This document shows, one piece after another, positions 25,156-34,266 of a stretch of 64,000 nt of DNA. Position 1 is the stretch's first letter; the number at the start of each line of letters is the position of its first letter. The position numbers were made by a program, and so were the translations under genes. The notes below the pieces were generated by a model, which made no database searches, was not told the origin of the DNA, and was given only the letters and a program-made list of their open reading frames with translations. This DNA comes from Lachnospiraceae bacterium oral taxon 096 (GTDB taxonomy: Bacteria > Bacillota > Clostridia > Lachnospirales > Lachnospiraceae): NCBI GenBank assembly GCA_018141845.1, contig CP073340.1:1327001-1391000 (forward strand). The letters run 5' to 3'.

Positions 25156-28100
25156 GTTTAGAAAATGATTCCCCGTCTAGGGGACGGAAACGACAGCCTA
25201 CAACTTAGATGGCGGTGGCTCAGTTTAGAAAATGATTCCCCGTCTAGGGGACGGAAACCATCTCTTATCATCATACTTCTTACTGAGATGGTTTGTAAGT
25301 TTAGAAAATGATTCCCCGTCTAGGGGACGGAAACTATGGTAGAAGATGGTGAAGTATCAGATGTTATTCTCGGTTTAGAAAATGATTCCCCGTCTAGGGG
25401 ACGGAAACCATTAACTGATTCATACCATTTAACATATTTGGACTAATCTGTTTAGAAAATGATTCCCCGTCTAGGGGACGGAAACTAGAGAGGCAGCTTT
25501 TTTCATTTTACTTGACATTTTTGTTTAGAAAATGATTCCCCGTCTAGGGGACGGAAACATTGATTTAGCTATGTCATCAATACTAAATTCGTACTGGTTT
25601 AGAAAATGATTCCCCGTCTAGGGGACGGAAACGGCAAGAAAAGGACTTGGTAAGGGGCTGGGTGCGATTTTTGGGTTTAGAAAATGATTCCCCGTCTAGG
25701 GGACGGAAACTTAAATCAAATTGCTTACCTTTATCCTCAGTATATTCGTCGTTATGTTTAGAAAATGATTCCCCGTCTAGGGGACGGAAACAGCTACAGC
25801 CGACCTCGACAACATTGATCCTGATAAACTCGTTTAGAAAATGATTCCCCGTCTAGGGGACGGAAACCTCATAATGGTTTCCTTTCTCCCCGTATAGCCG
25901 TTGTTTAGAAAATGATTCCCCGTCTAGGGGACGGAAACCAAATGGTAGTATTTTGTTTAAAGGGTGAAGATGCACTAGAGTTTAGAAAATGATTCCCCGT
26001 CTAGGGGACGGAAACAATGGCGAGAGCGTTCTTAGCCATCTCGACTTTCGTTTAGAAAATGATTCCCCGTCTAGGGGACGGAAACTTTGAGACTCCAGCT
26101 CAAGAGCAAGATCAAGTTCAGTTTAGAAAATGATTCCCCGTCTAGGGGACGGAAACTATAGTAAAAAGCGTATAATCAGTATATCTGATTATATAGTTTA
26201 GAAAATGATTCCCCGTCTAGGGGACGGAAACGTTGATCTGTTCACACACTTCTTCTCTATAATCTTGTTTAGAAAATGATTCCCCGTCTAGGGGACGGAA
26301 ACATAATTTATAGATAGTCGATTCAAAGGTGCCCTCAAAGTTTAGAAAATGATTCCCCGTCTAGGGGACGGAAACTTCTTTAACCAAAGTATTTCCTCCT
26401 TTCAATTATATTACAGTTTAGAAAATGATTCCCCGTCTAGGGGACGGAAACCTTGCACTGTCCATTCTCCTGGTGTTCGATTTGATGGATAAAGTTTAGA
26501 AAATGATTCCCCGTCTAGGGGACGGAAACCCATATAAGATCTGTTGCTGCCTTTGAATGTCTTGTTGAACGTTTTAGAAAATGATTCCCCGTCTAGGGGA
26601 CGGAAACCTACAAAATATTTATTAAATGCTGATTTATCTTGTTTAGAAAATGATTCCCCGTCTAGGGGACGGAAACACCTATAAAGGTATCGACTTAAGA
26701 TATTCATCATTCTCGTTTAGAAAATGATTCCCCGTCTAGGGGACGGAAACATAGGTGATAATCCAGAACCAATAAAGCATACTACGTTTAGAAAATGATT
26801 CCCCGTCTAGGGGACGGAAACTTGATATTGAATATGATTACTCTAGGTCTAAGAAGAAGTAATAATGTTTAGAAAATGATTCCCCGTCTAGGGGACGGAA
26901 ACTAAAGGAGAAGTTTGTTATGAGTAAGATCAGTAAGGAAGTTTAGAAAATGATTCCCCGTCTAGGGGACGGAAACGCTTAATAACAAAAAATTGATTCA
27001 CTAGAGTTCTAGTAATAGGAGTTTAGAAAATGATTCCCCGTCTAGGGGACGGAAACGGAGATCTCCTTCTTAGGTGTGCCATCTTTGTTATAGAGTTTAG
27101 AAAATGATTCCCCGTCTAGGGGACGGAAACTGAGAGGTAGGAAATCATTCCATCTCTCATCAGAATACTTCGTTTAGAAAATGATTCCCCGTCTAGGGGA
27201 CGGAAACCATTGTAGAGATTATTGTGCTTTGTCCTCCAGTCAGCCAAGTTTAGAAAATGATTCCCCGTCTAGGGGACGGAAACCATAACGAATCTCTTCG
27301 TTCATGTCCTAATCCTCCGTTTAGAAAATGATTCCCCGTCTAGGGGACGGAAACGAACTCCATTTCAATTTCGTTGCATCTTGTAACAAGTTTAGAAAAT
27401 GATTCACCGTCTAGGGGACGGAAACACTGAGTCTTCCAATTACTAACGAGTGTCAAGTATTCAAGTTTAGAAAATGATTCCCCGTCTAGGGGACGGAAAC
27501 CTCATCTCTTCGATTGATGTCTCTGGGATTACACCACGTTTAGAAAATGATTCCCCGTCTAGGGGACGGAAACCCTGAAGCAGACTCATGAATGTAAGAG
27601 TGAAGTCTACCAGTTTAGAAAATGATTCCCCGTCTAGGGGACGGAAACTTCTCTCTAACGAATGTGCCATTGCTACTTCCACTGTTTAGAAAATGATTCC
27701 CCGTCTAGGGGACGGAAACTTAAATTTAGATCATTTTAGGTAATTGCCTACTCTTACCAAGTTTAGAAAATGATTCCCCGTCTAGGGGACGGAAACATAA
27801 AGAATTCCCTATGGCTAAGAAAGTGCATAATCAGGTTCCTAGTTTAGAAAATGATTCCCCGTCTAGGGGACGGAAACTTCTACCCACGCCTACTGTTGGA
27901 TCCGCAGGCACACTTACAGTTTAGAAAATGATTCCCCGTCTAGGGGACGGAAACAAGAGCTGGAAAGCTGGAATCGGCAACTGGACAGAACCATTTAGAA
28001 AATGATTCCCCGTCTAGGGGACGGAAACTTTCTGGACATTGGTTGCAGCACAACCTGTGTTCTTCGTTTAGAAAATGATTCCCCGTCTAGGGGACGGAAA

Positions 28101-28919
28101 CAATGCGACTATACAAACTCGTTTTAAGGGATTAGGTTTAGAAAATGATTCCCCGTCTAGGGGACGGAAACCCAATACCCATCGTCCCCTTGGACGATTT
28201 TGCCCGCTTTTAGTTTAGAAAATGATTCCCCGTCTAGGGGACGGAAACGGTCATGAAGAGCCTTCCACTTAGCATCTTCATAGAGAGCGTTTAGAAAATG
28301 ATTCCCCGTCTAGGGGACGGAAACCATTATACATGCAGTGAGCATCAACCCAGCAATTGTTTAGAAAATGATTCCCCGTCTAGGGGACGGAAACGATGAC
28401 CTCCTACATCGGAAGCAACTGGTTATAAAAGTTTAGAAAATGATTCCCCGTCTAGGGGACGGAAACTCTGGTCAGTGCCGATACATGGATTCAAACTTCC
28501 GAACATGGTTTAGAAATTGATTCCCCGTCTAGGGGATGGAAACTATCCAAATGTGACATTATCTAATCTAATAGACTCTATAGAAGTTTAGAAAATGATT
28601 CCCCGTCTAGGGGACGGAAACATATATCTTCTGATATTTGGATAGGTTATATAAGTGATGTTTAGAAAATGATTCCCCGTCTAGGGGACGGAAACTGAGC
28701 AACGCCTACGCAAATACATCCGCTCATCGTTTAGAAATTGATTCCCCGTCTAGGGGACGGAAACTCAAGCTCTATGATCTTATACATCATGTCGACTATG
28801 TAGTTTAGAAAATGATTCCCCGTCTAGGGGACGGAAACCCATTTGCCTTGGCGGCATTGGCAGTGATTACCGACACGATTAGAGTTTAGAAATTGATTCC
28901 CCGTCTAGGGGACGAGCAC
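25156..28919 (+). CRISPR. CRISPR array: 51 repeats of 36 bp, 50 spacers, type III-A-like repeat
   Basis: The repeat begins GTTTAGAAAATGATTC, then CCCCGTCTAGGGGACGGAAAC (stem CCGTC/GACGG or CCCC/GGGG). The last 8 bases, ACGGAAAC, match the 5' crRNA tag known from Streptococcus thermophilus type III-A. Spacers are about 31-45 nt with mean period 74.6 bp, typical of type III. Repeats are almost invariant; variants are at 26572 and 27993 (first base), 27390 (one C to A), and 28508, 28729 and 28884 (AAATTG). The last repeat (28884) ends GACGAGCAC, marking the trailer. Transcription is therefore left to right. No cas effector, adaptation or cas6 gene is in the window. Confidence 0.98.
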
Positions 28920-28942
28920 ATATATGAAAGGAGTAAAATTCT

Positions 28943-29134
28943 ATGGCTATTGCAACAATTATCTACCTCATTGGGATCATCCTATTTATCAGCTCAGGCA
29001 TTAGAGCTTTTGCATCGGATATCGAATATAAAAGAACAGGTGAAAGAAAAACCAATTTTCATTTTTCCATTCGATTTATTCTATCTGTTTTATGCTTTAT
29101 CATCGGTACTTATATTGTGACTCATCTTTATTAA
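28943..29134 (+). CDS. Small two-helix membrane protein after the array
   Basis: 63 aa with GAAAGGAG at good spacing before the ATG. Two hydrophobic helices (IATIIYLIGIILFISSGI and FILSVLCFIIGTYIVTH) flank a basic loop (EYKRTGERKTN). Its RBS starts only about 12 bp past the degenerate last repeat, so it may be read with the array transcript. No family recognised. Confidence 0.6.
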   Translation: MAIATIIYLIGIILFISSGIRAFASDIEYKRTGERKTNFHFSIRFILSVLCFIIGTYIVTHLY

Positions 29135-29355
29135 GCAGTAGGGGAGGAAACTTTGCAGATCGAATGATAATATAAGCCAACTTCATCAAACGCATTTATA
29201 TCCAGTTCTTTTCAACTTAAAATTTTTGCCATAATATCCAATCTTCAAAACAAAAACAATGATTTATAGTGTCAACCGAAGTATTGAATTTTTGTACTAT
29301 TTGTTATAGACTTAAAAAAGTAACCAGTATACGAGATATACGAAAGGAAAAACTC

Positions 29356-29517
29356 ATGATAGATAATATTTTTGACCACACAAATGATGACTTTTGGGGC
29401 GATTTAGGTCTGGATGAAACAAATGATTTTAATGATGATATGCTTTTATGTGAGAGATCAAATGTTGAGCCAGATTATATAGATATCACTCAAGAAATTT
29501 TTACACCTGAAGAATAA
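29356..29517 (+). CDS. Small acidic protein, unknown
   Basis: 53 aa from the ATG at 29356, preceded by GAAAGGAAAA. It is very acidic (DHTNDDFWGDLGLDETNDFNDD) with no membrane segment. A terminator follows at 29600. Acidic small proteins near defence loci can be DNA mimics or inhibitors, but nothing here proves that. Confidence 0.45.
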   Translation: MIDNIFDHTNDDFWGDLGLDETNDFNDDMLLCERSNVEPDYIDITQEIFTPEE

Positions 29518-29599
29518 CGAAAAATAAATATCTTTATTTTAGATTAGGTAAATTGATTGTAGATTGATTGATTAGTCTAAAATGCAAAAACTCCAAATT

Positions 29600-29637
29600 T
29601 GAGAGATGTCACACACTGTGTGCTCTCTCTTTTTTAT
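29600..29637 (+). terminator. Intrinsic terminator
   Basis: GAGAGatgtCACAC/GTGTGctCTCTC hairpin followed by eight T residues (TCTTTTTTATT). Confidence 0.8.
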
Positions 29638-29675
29638 TGCCTGTTTATGTCCATTGGCAATTGGTAACTGCTAAG

Positions 29676-29711
29676 ATTGAAAAATTGATTCTTTGTCTCG
29701 GAGGTGAAAGT
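29676..29711 (+). repeat. Eroded CRISPR-repeat-like sequence
   Basis: Ungapped alignment to the 36-bp array repeat matches about 23-24 positions, including AAATTGATTC and GTCT, with mostly transition differences. The AAATTG form is the one found in trailer-end repeats. It lies 756 bp beyond the array. Confidence 0.4.
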
Positions 29712-29866
29712 CTTAGGTTCAATGAAAAAGACAAGAAAAGGTACTATTTGCACAAAAAAATAGTAAAATTAAATAATTTTTTATTTATTATTTAGAAAAA
29801 ACCTATTATAATATAAATAATATGAAGGAGATTAAGCAATTTTTTCTTTGGCTAAAGGAGGGATAA

Positions 29867-31018
29867 ATGATGAGGAGAAAATATTTTGTTGTTTTTGCTG
29901 TAGCGTTGTTTGGATTGAGTGCGTGTGGCAGTAAAGATGCAAAGAGTACAGAAAGTGTAAAGCAGGTTTCAACTTCTGTAGCTCAAAAAAATACGAGTGA
30001 AAAAAGTAGGGAGAGCAGGGAAAATGGGACAGCAGAAAGCTCTAGTGCGACAGCAACAGCAGAGACACTAGCAGCAGTCCATAGGATGAAGGCGGATATT
30101 ATTGCCTATTCATCCGATTATCAAAATGAAGTGATTACATTTGGGAATAACTATGATATCAATACGCAGGGATTTAAGTATGCTTATTATATTGACCCGT
30201 CGGTAGCAAAAAAAGAGGGAGTGAAGTATAAGTATGTGCGTGAGGACGGAAAAGAAGTGAATATAACAATGGGGGGATTTGCATTTAATCCGACCACGCC
30301 AGAGGTATTGCTTGGAAAGGACAGTCCGTTTTGGGCAGTGGCGATTGATGATTTAGCAACAGACATTAATACTAAGGAAAAGAGAAATGGAAAATACACC
30401 GATGCGGGTGATGGTTGGGGGTATTATGTATTGGAACAAAAGTTAGGGAATAGGGTCTATTTGATTACCTACAATGCAGGAGAGAAGGGATTTTATGTGC
30501 TCCTATTGTCTCCAGACAGTGAGATTAATGGAGAAGATTTGGCAAAGATCATTGAGAAGATAAAATCGGGGCTTGTTTGCAGTGAAGATGTTGTGGTTAT
30601 GGATTGGGATACCATTGTCCCAAAGCAAAAAGCGACAATCAACATAGAAGATGTTGGAAGGTATGCAAACAGTATTGAAAATTATGATTCTTATCTTGAT
30701 TCAATAACATGGAGAGAGTTTGATTTGAGGGAGAAAATTTATCCAAGATTTAAATCATTTTCAATTACAACAAAAAAAGAAGATGCACCAGAAAATGCAC
30801 AAAAACTTGTAGGTGGTGACAATGTGGCAGAGGGCATTTATAAACGAAAAGATGATTATCAGGGGTATGTTGCTGTGACCTATTGGGTTGTTGGACCAAA
30901 ACAGGCGAAAGAGCCAGGATATCAAGTAAATATGGAGTACCCAAAGGTAGATGAAGAGTTTATTTTGCCAGAGCTTAGTGAGTTTGAAACTCGATTAAAT
31001 AATCTAAATTTTTATTAG
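29867..31018 (+). CDS. Lipoprotein of unknown function
   Basis: 383 aa with GGAGGG upstream. The signal ends in lipobox GLSAC, and a Ser/Thr/Glu-rich linker (residues 22-65) tethers a soluble domain. That domain has MKADIIAYSSDYQNEVITFG and a long mixed alpha/beta body with no known catalytic motif. It is monocistronic, with a terminator after it. Confidence 0.65.
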   Translation: MMRRKYFVVFAVALFGLSACGSKDAKSTESVKQVSTSVAQKNTSEKSRESRENGTAESSSATATAETLAAVHRMKADIIAYSSDYQNEVITFGNNYDINTQGFKYAYYIDPSVAKKEGVKYKYVREDGKEVNITMGGFAFNPTTPEVLLGKDSPFWAVAIDDLATDINTKEKRNGKYTDAGDGWGYYVLEQKLGNRVYLITYNAGEKGFYVLLLSPDSEINGEDLAKIIEKIKSGLVCSEDVVVMDWDTIVPKQKATINIEDVGRYANSIENYDSYLDSITWREFDLREKIYPRFKSFSITTKKEDAPENAQKLVGGDNVAEGIYKRKDDYQGYVAVTYWVVGPKQAKEPGYQVNMEYPKVDEEFILPELSEFETRLNNLNFY

Positions 31019-31060
31019 AAATAAGACGAAAAGAAAGGAAAAGAAGGGAAAAATAGAAAT

Positions 31061-31086
31061 AGGCGGCATTGACCGCCTGTTTTTTA
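31061..31086 (+). terminator. Intrinsic terminator before the zinc operon
   Basis: AGGCGG/CCGCCT stem with CATTGA loop, followed by GTTTTTT. Confidence 0.85.
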
Positions 31087-31100
31087 TGCAAATTTTTATG

Positions 31101-31143
31101 TTGATTTTTTAAATTTTTTGTTCTAAAATGAAAATGGTTTTCA
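31101..31143 (+). promoter_or_regulatory. Promoter and Fur/Zur-type operator of the zinc operon
   Basis: TTGATT (31101-31106), 17-nt spacer, TAAAAT (31124-31129). The inverted repeat TGAAAA-TGG-TTTTCA (31129-31143) overlaps the -10 end and the start site. A repressor there would block transcription, so zinc-dependent autoregulation by the first gene is likely. Confidence 0.7.
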
Positions 31144-31160
31144 AATTAGGGAGGGAACAT

Positions 31161-31592
31161 ATGCGCAGTAAGTATCAAACAAAACAGCGTGTGGAATTAC
31201 TTGCTTATCTGGAAAGGATGTCTGGACAACACATTACAGTCAATGATGCGTGTGAATATTTTAAAGCTCAGGGAAAATCGGTTGGAACGACGACCATCTA
31301 TCGTCAATTGGAAAAGATGGTGAATCAGGGAATTGTGACAAAGTATATGATTGATTTGAAAAGTCCTGCGTGCTTTGAATTAGTAAGGGAAGAAGGAGAA
31401 GATGAAGATCATTGCTATCACTGTAAATGCGAAATTTGTCAAAAGGTGATTCATATTCATTGTGACGAGATTCCACAGATGCAAGAACATGTGAGGGAGC
31501 ATCATGGATTTATTATTAATCCCAAACGCACAGTTTTTTATGGTGTATGTGACGAGTGTTCAGCACAATTATCAAAGAAGGAATCAATATAA
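31161..31592 (+). CDS. zur: Fur-family metalloregulator, probably Zur
   Basis: 144 aa from the ATG at 31161 (GGGAGGGAA upstream); an upstream in-frame ATG sits inside the operator. The winged-helix part contains SVGTTTIYRQLEKMV. The metal sites include HCYHCKCEICQKVIHIHCDEI and the structural CxxC pair CEIC and CDEC. The family also includes Fur and PerR; Zur is preferred because znuA, znuC and znuB follow directly. Zinc-loaded protein would repress its own operon. Confidence 0.82.
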   Translation: MRSKYQTKQRVELLAYLERMSGQHITVNDACEYFKAQGKSVGTTTIYRQLEKMVNQGIVTKYMIDLKSPACFELVREEGEDEDHCYHCKCEICQKVIHIHCDEIPQMQEHVREHHGFIINPKRTVFYGVCDECSAQLSKKESI

Positions 31593-31606
31593 AGGAGGAG
31601 AAGGTT

Positions 31607-32698
31607 ATGAATAAAAATTGTAAAAAAATGCATTGGATGATTGGGGTGCTTTTGGCTGTACTATTTGCATTTGGATTTGTTGGTTGTGGGGCATCAAAGC
31701 AAACACAGTCTTCACAATCGGGGGATTCACCATCATCTACTGCAACCGCACAATCTACAACCGCACAATCTACAAGTGCACAATCTGCAGGTGCACAGCC
31801 TGCAAATTCAAAGAAGCTTTCCGTTGTCACAACAATTTTTCCAGAGTATGACTGGGTAAGGCAGATTATTGGAGACACGAATAGTGCAGATATTACGATG
31901 CTCTTAGATAATGGCGTTGATTTGCACAGCTATCAGCCAACTGCAGAGGACATTATGAAGATTTCTAATTGTGATCTGTTTATTTATGTGGGCGGTGAAT
32001 CTGATGCATGGGTAAAGAAGGCACTTTCTGAGGCAACAAACAAAAATATGAAAGTCATCAATTTGATGGAAATTATGGGAGATAGTGCAAAGGAAGAAGA
32101 AGTCGTTGAGGGCATGCAACCTGAAAAGGAAGAAGAGGGAAAGAAAGAAGAGGAAGAGCCAGAGCAGGATGAGCATGTCTGGTTATCACTTAAAAATGCA
32201 CAAAAGTTTTGCAAGGTGATTGCAGATGATTTGGCAGAGCTTGACCCGGCAAATGCACAAAAGTATCAGGAAAATGTGACTTCTTATTGCAACCAGTTAG
32301 CTTCTCTTGATACAGAGTATGCCAATACAGTTAAGTCAGGAAAAAAGAATACAATTCTTTTTGCTGATCGTTTCCCATTTCGCTATTTGGTTGACGACTA
32401 TGGATTAAAATATTATGCGGCCTTTGTTGGCTGTTCTGCAGAGACAGAGGTCAGTTTTGATACCATTGCATTCTTGGCAAAGAAAGTGAATGAATTGGGA
32501 CTTTCTTCCATTTTGCAGATTGAAAGCGGAAATGGTCGCATTGCAGATACAGTAAAGAAAACAACTTCTGCAAAGAATCAAAAGACCTTGACTATGGATT
32601 CTATGCAATCCACAACAACAAAAGATGTAAATGATGGTGCAACCTATCTTTCTATTATGAAAAAGAATTTAGAGGTATTGAAGGAAGCACTAAACTAA
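31607..32698 (+). CDS. znuA: Zinc ABC transporter substrate-binding lipoprotein
   Basis: 363 aa from the ATG at 31607 (AAAGGAGGAG upstream). The lipobox is GFVGC, followed by a repetitive Ser/Ala/Gln/Thr linker. The cluster A-I fold shows DLHSYQPTAEDI (metal His) and DEHVWLSLKNAQ (metal His). The loop between them is acidic (EKEEEGKKEEEEPEQ) rather than His-rich. The usual third-His motif HDAF is FADRFPFRYL here, a form common in Firmicutes zinc binders. It delivers Zn2+ to ZnuBC. Confidence 0.9.
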   Translation: MNKNCKKMHWMIGVLLAVLFAFGFVGCGASKQTQSSQSGDSPSSTATAQSTTAQSTSAQSAGAQPANSKKLSVVTTIFPEYDWVRQIIGDTNSADITMLLDNGVDLHSYQPTAEDIMKISNCDLFIYVGGESDAWVKKALSEATNKNMKVINLMEIMGDSAKEEEVVEGMQPEKEEEGKKEEEEPEQDEHVWLSLKNAQKFCKVIADDLAELDPANAQKYQENVTSYCNQLASLDTEYANTVKSGKKNTILFADRFPFRYLVDDYGLKYYAAFVGCSAETEVSFDTIAFLAKKVNELGLSSILQIESGNGRIADTVKKTTSAKNQKTLTMDSMQSTTTKDVNDGATYLSIMKKNLEVLKEALN

Positions 32699-32708
32699 GG
32701 AGGACATT

Positions 32709-33419
32709 ATGGCACAAATCACCTGCCAAAATATTACACTGGGATATGAAGGGCACGCAGTCGCAAGAGATATTAGTTTTACTGTAAATTCGGGCGATTA
32801 TCTTTGTATTGTTGGAGAAAATGGCTCTGGAAAATCGACATTGATGAAAACAATCCTTGGACTTTTGCCACCACTTGCTGGAAAGATTCTGACAGGTGAT
32901 CACTTAAAGCAGACAGAGATTGGATATTTGCCACAGCAAACGGAGGTGCAAAGGGATTTTCCCGCCTCGGTGGCAGAAATTGTTTTGTCAGGCTGTCAGG
33001 GAAGAATGGGACTTCGACCATTCTATGGGGCAAAGGAAAAGGAATTGGCAGAAAAGAATATGGATCGAATGCGGATTCGAGAATTTTCTAAGAGATGCTA
33101 CCGAGAATTGTCGGGTGGTCAACAGCAACGAGTGCTCCTTGCGAGGGCATTGTGTGCGACACAGAAGTGTTTGCTTTTGGATGAACCTGTGTCGGGGCTT
33201 GATCCGAAGGTCACAGCAGAGATGTATGCGACAATAGAAGAATTAAATAAAGAGGGGACGACGATTATTATGATATCTCATGATATTTCAGCCGCTGTGC
33301 GATATGCCAGTCATATTTTGCACATCAGTCAAAATATTTTCTTTGGGACAAGAGAAGAATATCTAAAAAGTCCAGCAGGAAGAATCTTTCTGGAGCAAGA
33401 AGGTGGTGAAAGATCATGA
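32709..33419 (+). CDS. znuC: Zinc ABC transporter ATPase
   Basis: 236 aa with Walker A GENGSGKST, Q-loop YLPQQTEV, signature LSGGQQQR, Walker B LLLDEPVSGLD and switch ISHDISAA. It lies 10 bp after znuA and overlaps znuB by 4 bp (ATGA). It powers zinc import. Confidence 0.92.
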   Translation: MAQITCQNITLGYEGHAVARDISFTVNSGDYLCIVGENGSGKSTLMKTILGLLPPLAGKILTGDHLKQTEIGYLPQQTEVQRDFPASVAEIVLSGCQGRMGLRPFYGAKEKELAEKNMDRMRIREFSKRCYRELSGGQQQRVLLARALCATQKCLLLDEPVSGLDPKVTAEMYATIEELNKEGTTIIMISHDISAAVRYASHILHISQNIFFGTREEYLKSPAGRIFLEQEGGERS

Positions 33420-34264
33420 ATATAGTTGAGAAGTTATTTCTCTATTTGAATTATCCATTTGTGCAATATGCCTTGATTGTTGGTGTTTTGATTGCACTTT
33501 GCTCCTCTTTGTTGGGGGTAACCTTGGTATTAAAACGATTTTCTTTTATTGGTGATGGCTTGTCCCATGTTTCTTTTGGAGCCTTGGCAATTGCTTCGAT
33601 TTTAAATTTGACGGACAAGATGATGTTAGTGTTGCCCATTACCATTATTTGTGCCATATTACTGCTTCGGACGGGGCAGAATACAAAGATCAAGGGCGAT
33701 GCGGCCATTGCAATGATTTCTGTGGGGGCCTTGGCCTTTGGATATTTATTGATGAATTTGTTTGCAAAATCCTCAAATCTTTCGGGCGATGTGTGTAGCA
33801 CATTGTTTGGTTCGACATCCATTCTCACTCTGAGTAAGGGAGAAGTGTGGATATGCACCATTTTGTCCATTATTGTGTTGTTGATTTTTATTTTCTTTTA
33901 TCATAAAATTTTTGATGTGACATTTGATGAAAACTTTGCGAGGGCCGCAGGAACGAAGGTCGACAATTATAATTTGCTCATTGCGATTGTTATTGCGATT
34001 ATTATTGTATTGGCAATGAAATTAGTAGGTTCACTTTTAATTTCAGCTTTGATTATTTTTCCTGCCTTGTCAGCAATGAGAATGTTTCATAGTTTTAAAT
34101 CTGTAACCATTTGTTCGGCTATTTTTTCTGTGATCTGTGCTACGATTGGAATGGTGATTGCCATTGTGGCAGGGACGCCTGTCGGATCGACGATTGTTGC
34201 GGTGGATGTGGTAGCCTTTTTCCTTAGCTATATTGCAGGAAATGTGATGGGAGGTAGAGCGTAG
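33416..34264 (+). CDS. znuB: Zinc ABC transporter permease
   Basis: 282 aa with about eight membrane helices of the ABC-3 family. Conserved blocks are RFSFIGDGLSHVSFGALA, SGDVCSTLFGSTSIL and KLVGSLLISALIIFPALSA. Translationally coupled to znuC. Confidence 0.92.
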   Translation: MNIVEKLFLYLNYPFVQYALIVGVLIALCSSLLGVTLVLKRFSFIGDGLSHVSFGALAIASILNLTDKMMLVLPITIICAILLLRTGQNTKIKGDAAIAMISVGALAFGYLLMNLFAKSSNLSGDVCSTLFGSTSILTLSKGEVWICTILSIIVLLIFIFFYHKIFDVTFDENFARAAGTKVDNYNLLIAIVIAIIIVLAMKLVGSLLISALIIFPALSAMRMFHSFKSVTICSAIFSVICATIGMVIAIVAGTPVGSTIVAVDVVAFFLSYIAGNVMGGRA

Positions 34265-34266
34265 TT

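Larger units (their letters stand above)
29518..29866. other. Gene-free stretch after the CRISPR region
   Basis: 349 bp without a credible gene. It holds the terminator at 29600-29637, an eroded CRISPR-like repeat at 29676-29711 and a TATAAT at 29807-29812 that may serve the next lipoprotein gene. Confidence 0.6.

Noticed and set aside
26411..26710. Long open frames inside the CRISPR array with repeated FRPLDGESFSK
   Set aside because: They are translations of the repeat in one frame, not genes.
29568..29795. 75-codon open frame after the array
   Set aside because: No RBS, it runs across a terminator and the eroded repeat, and composition is not protein-like.
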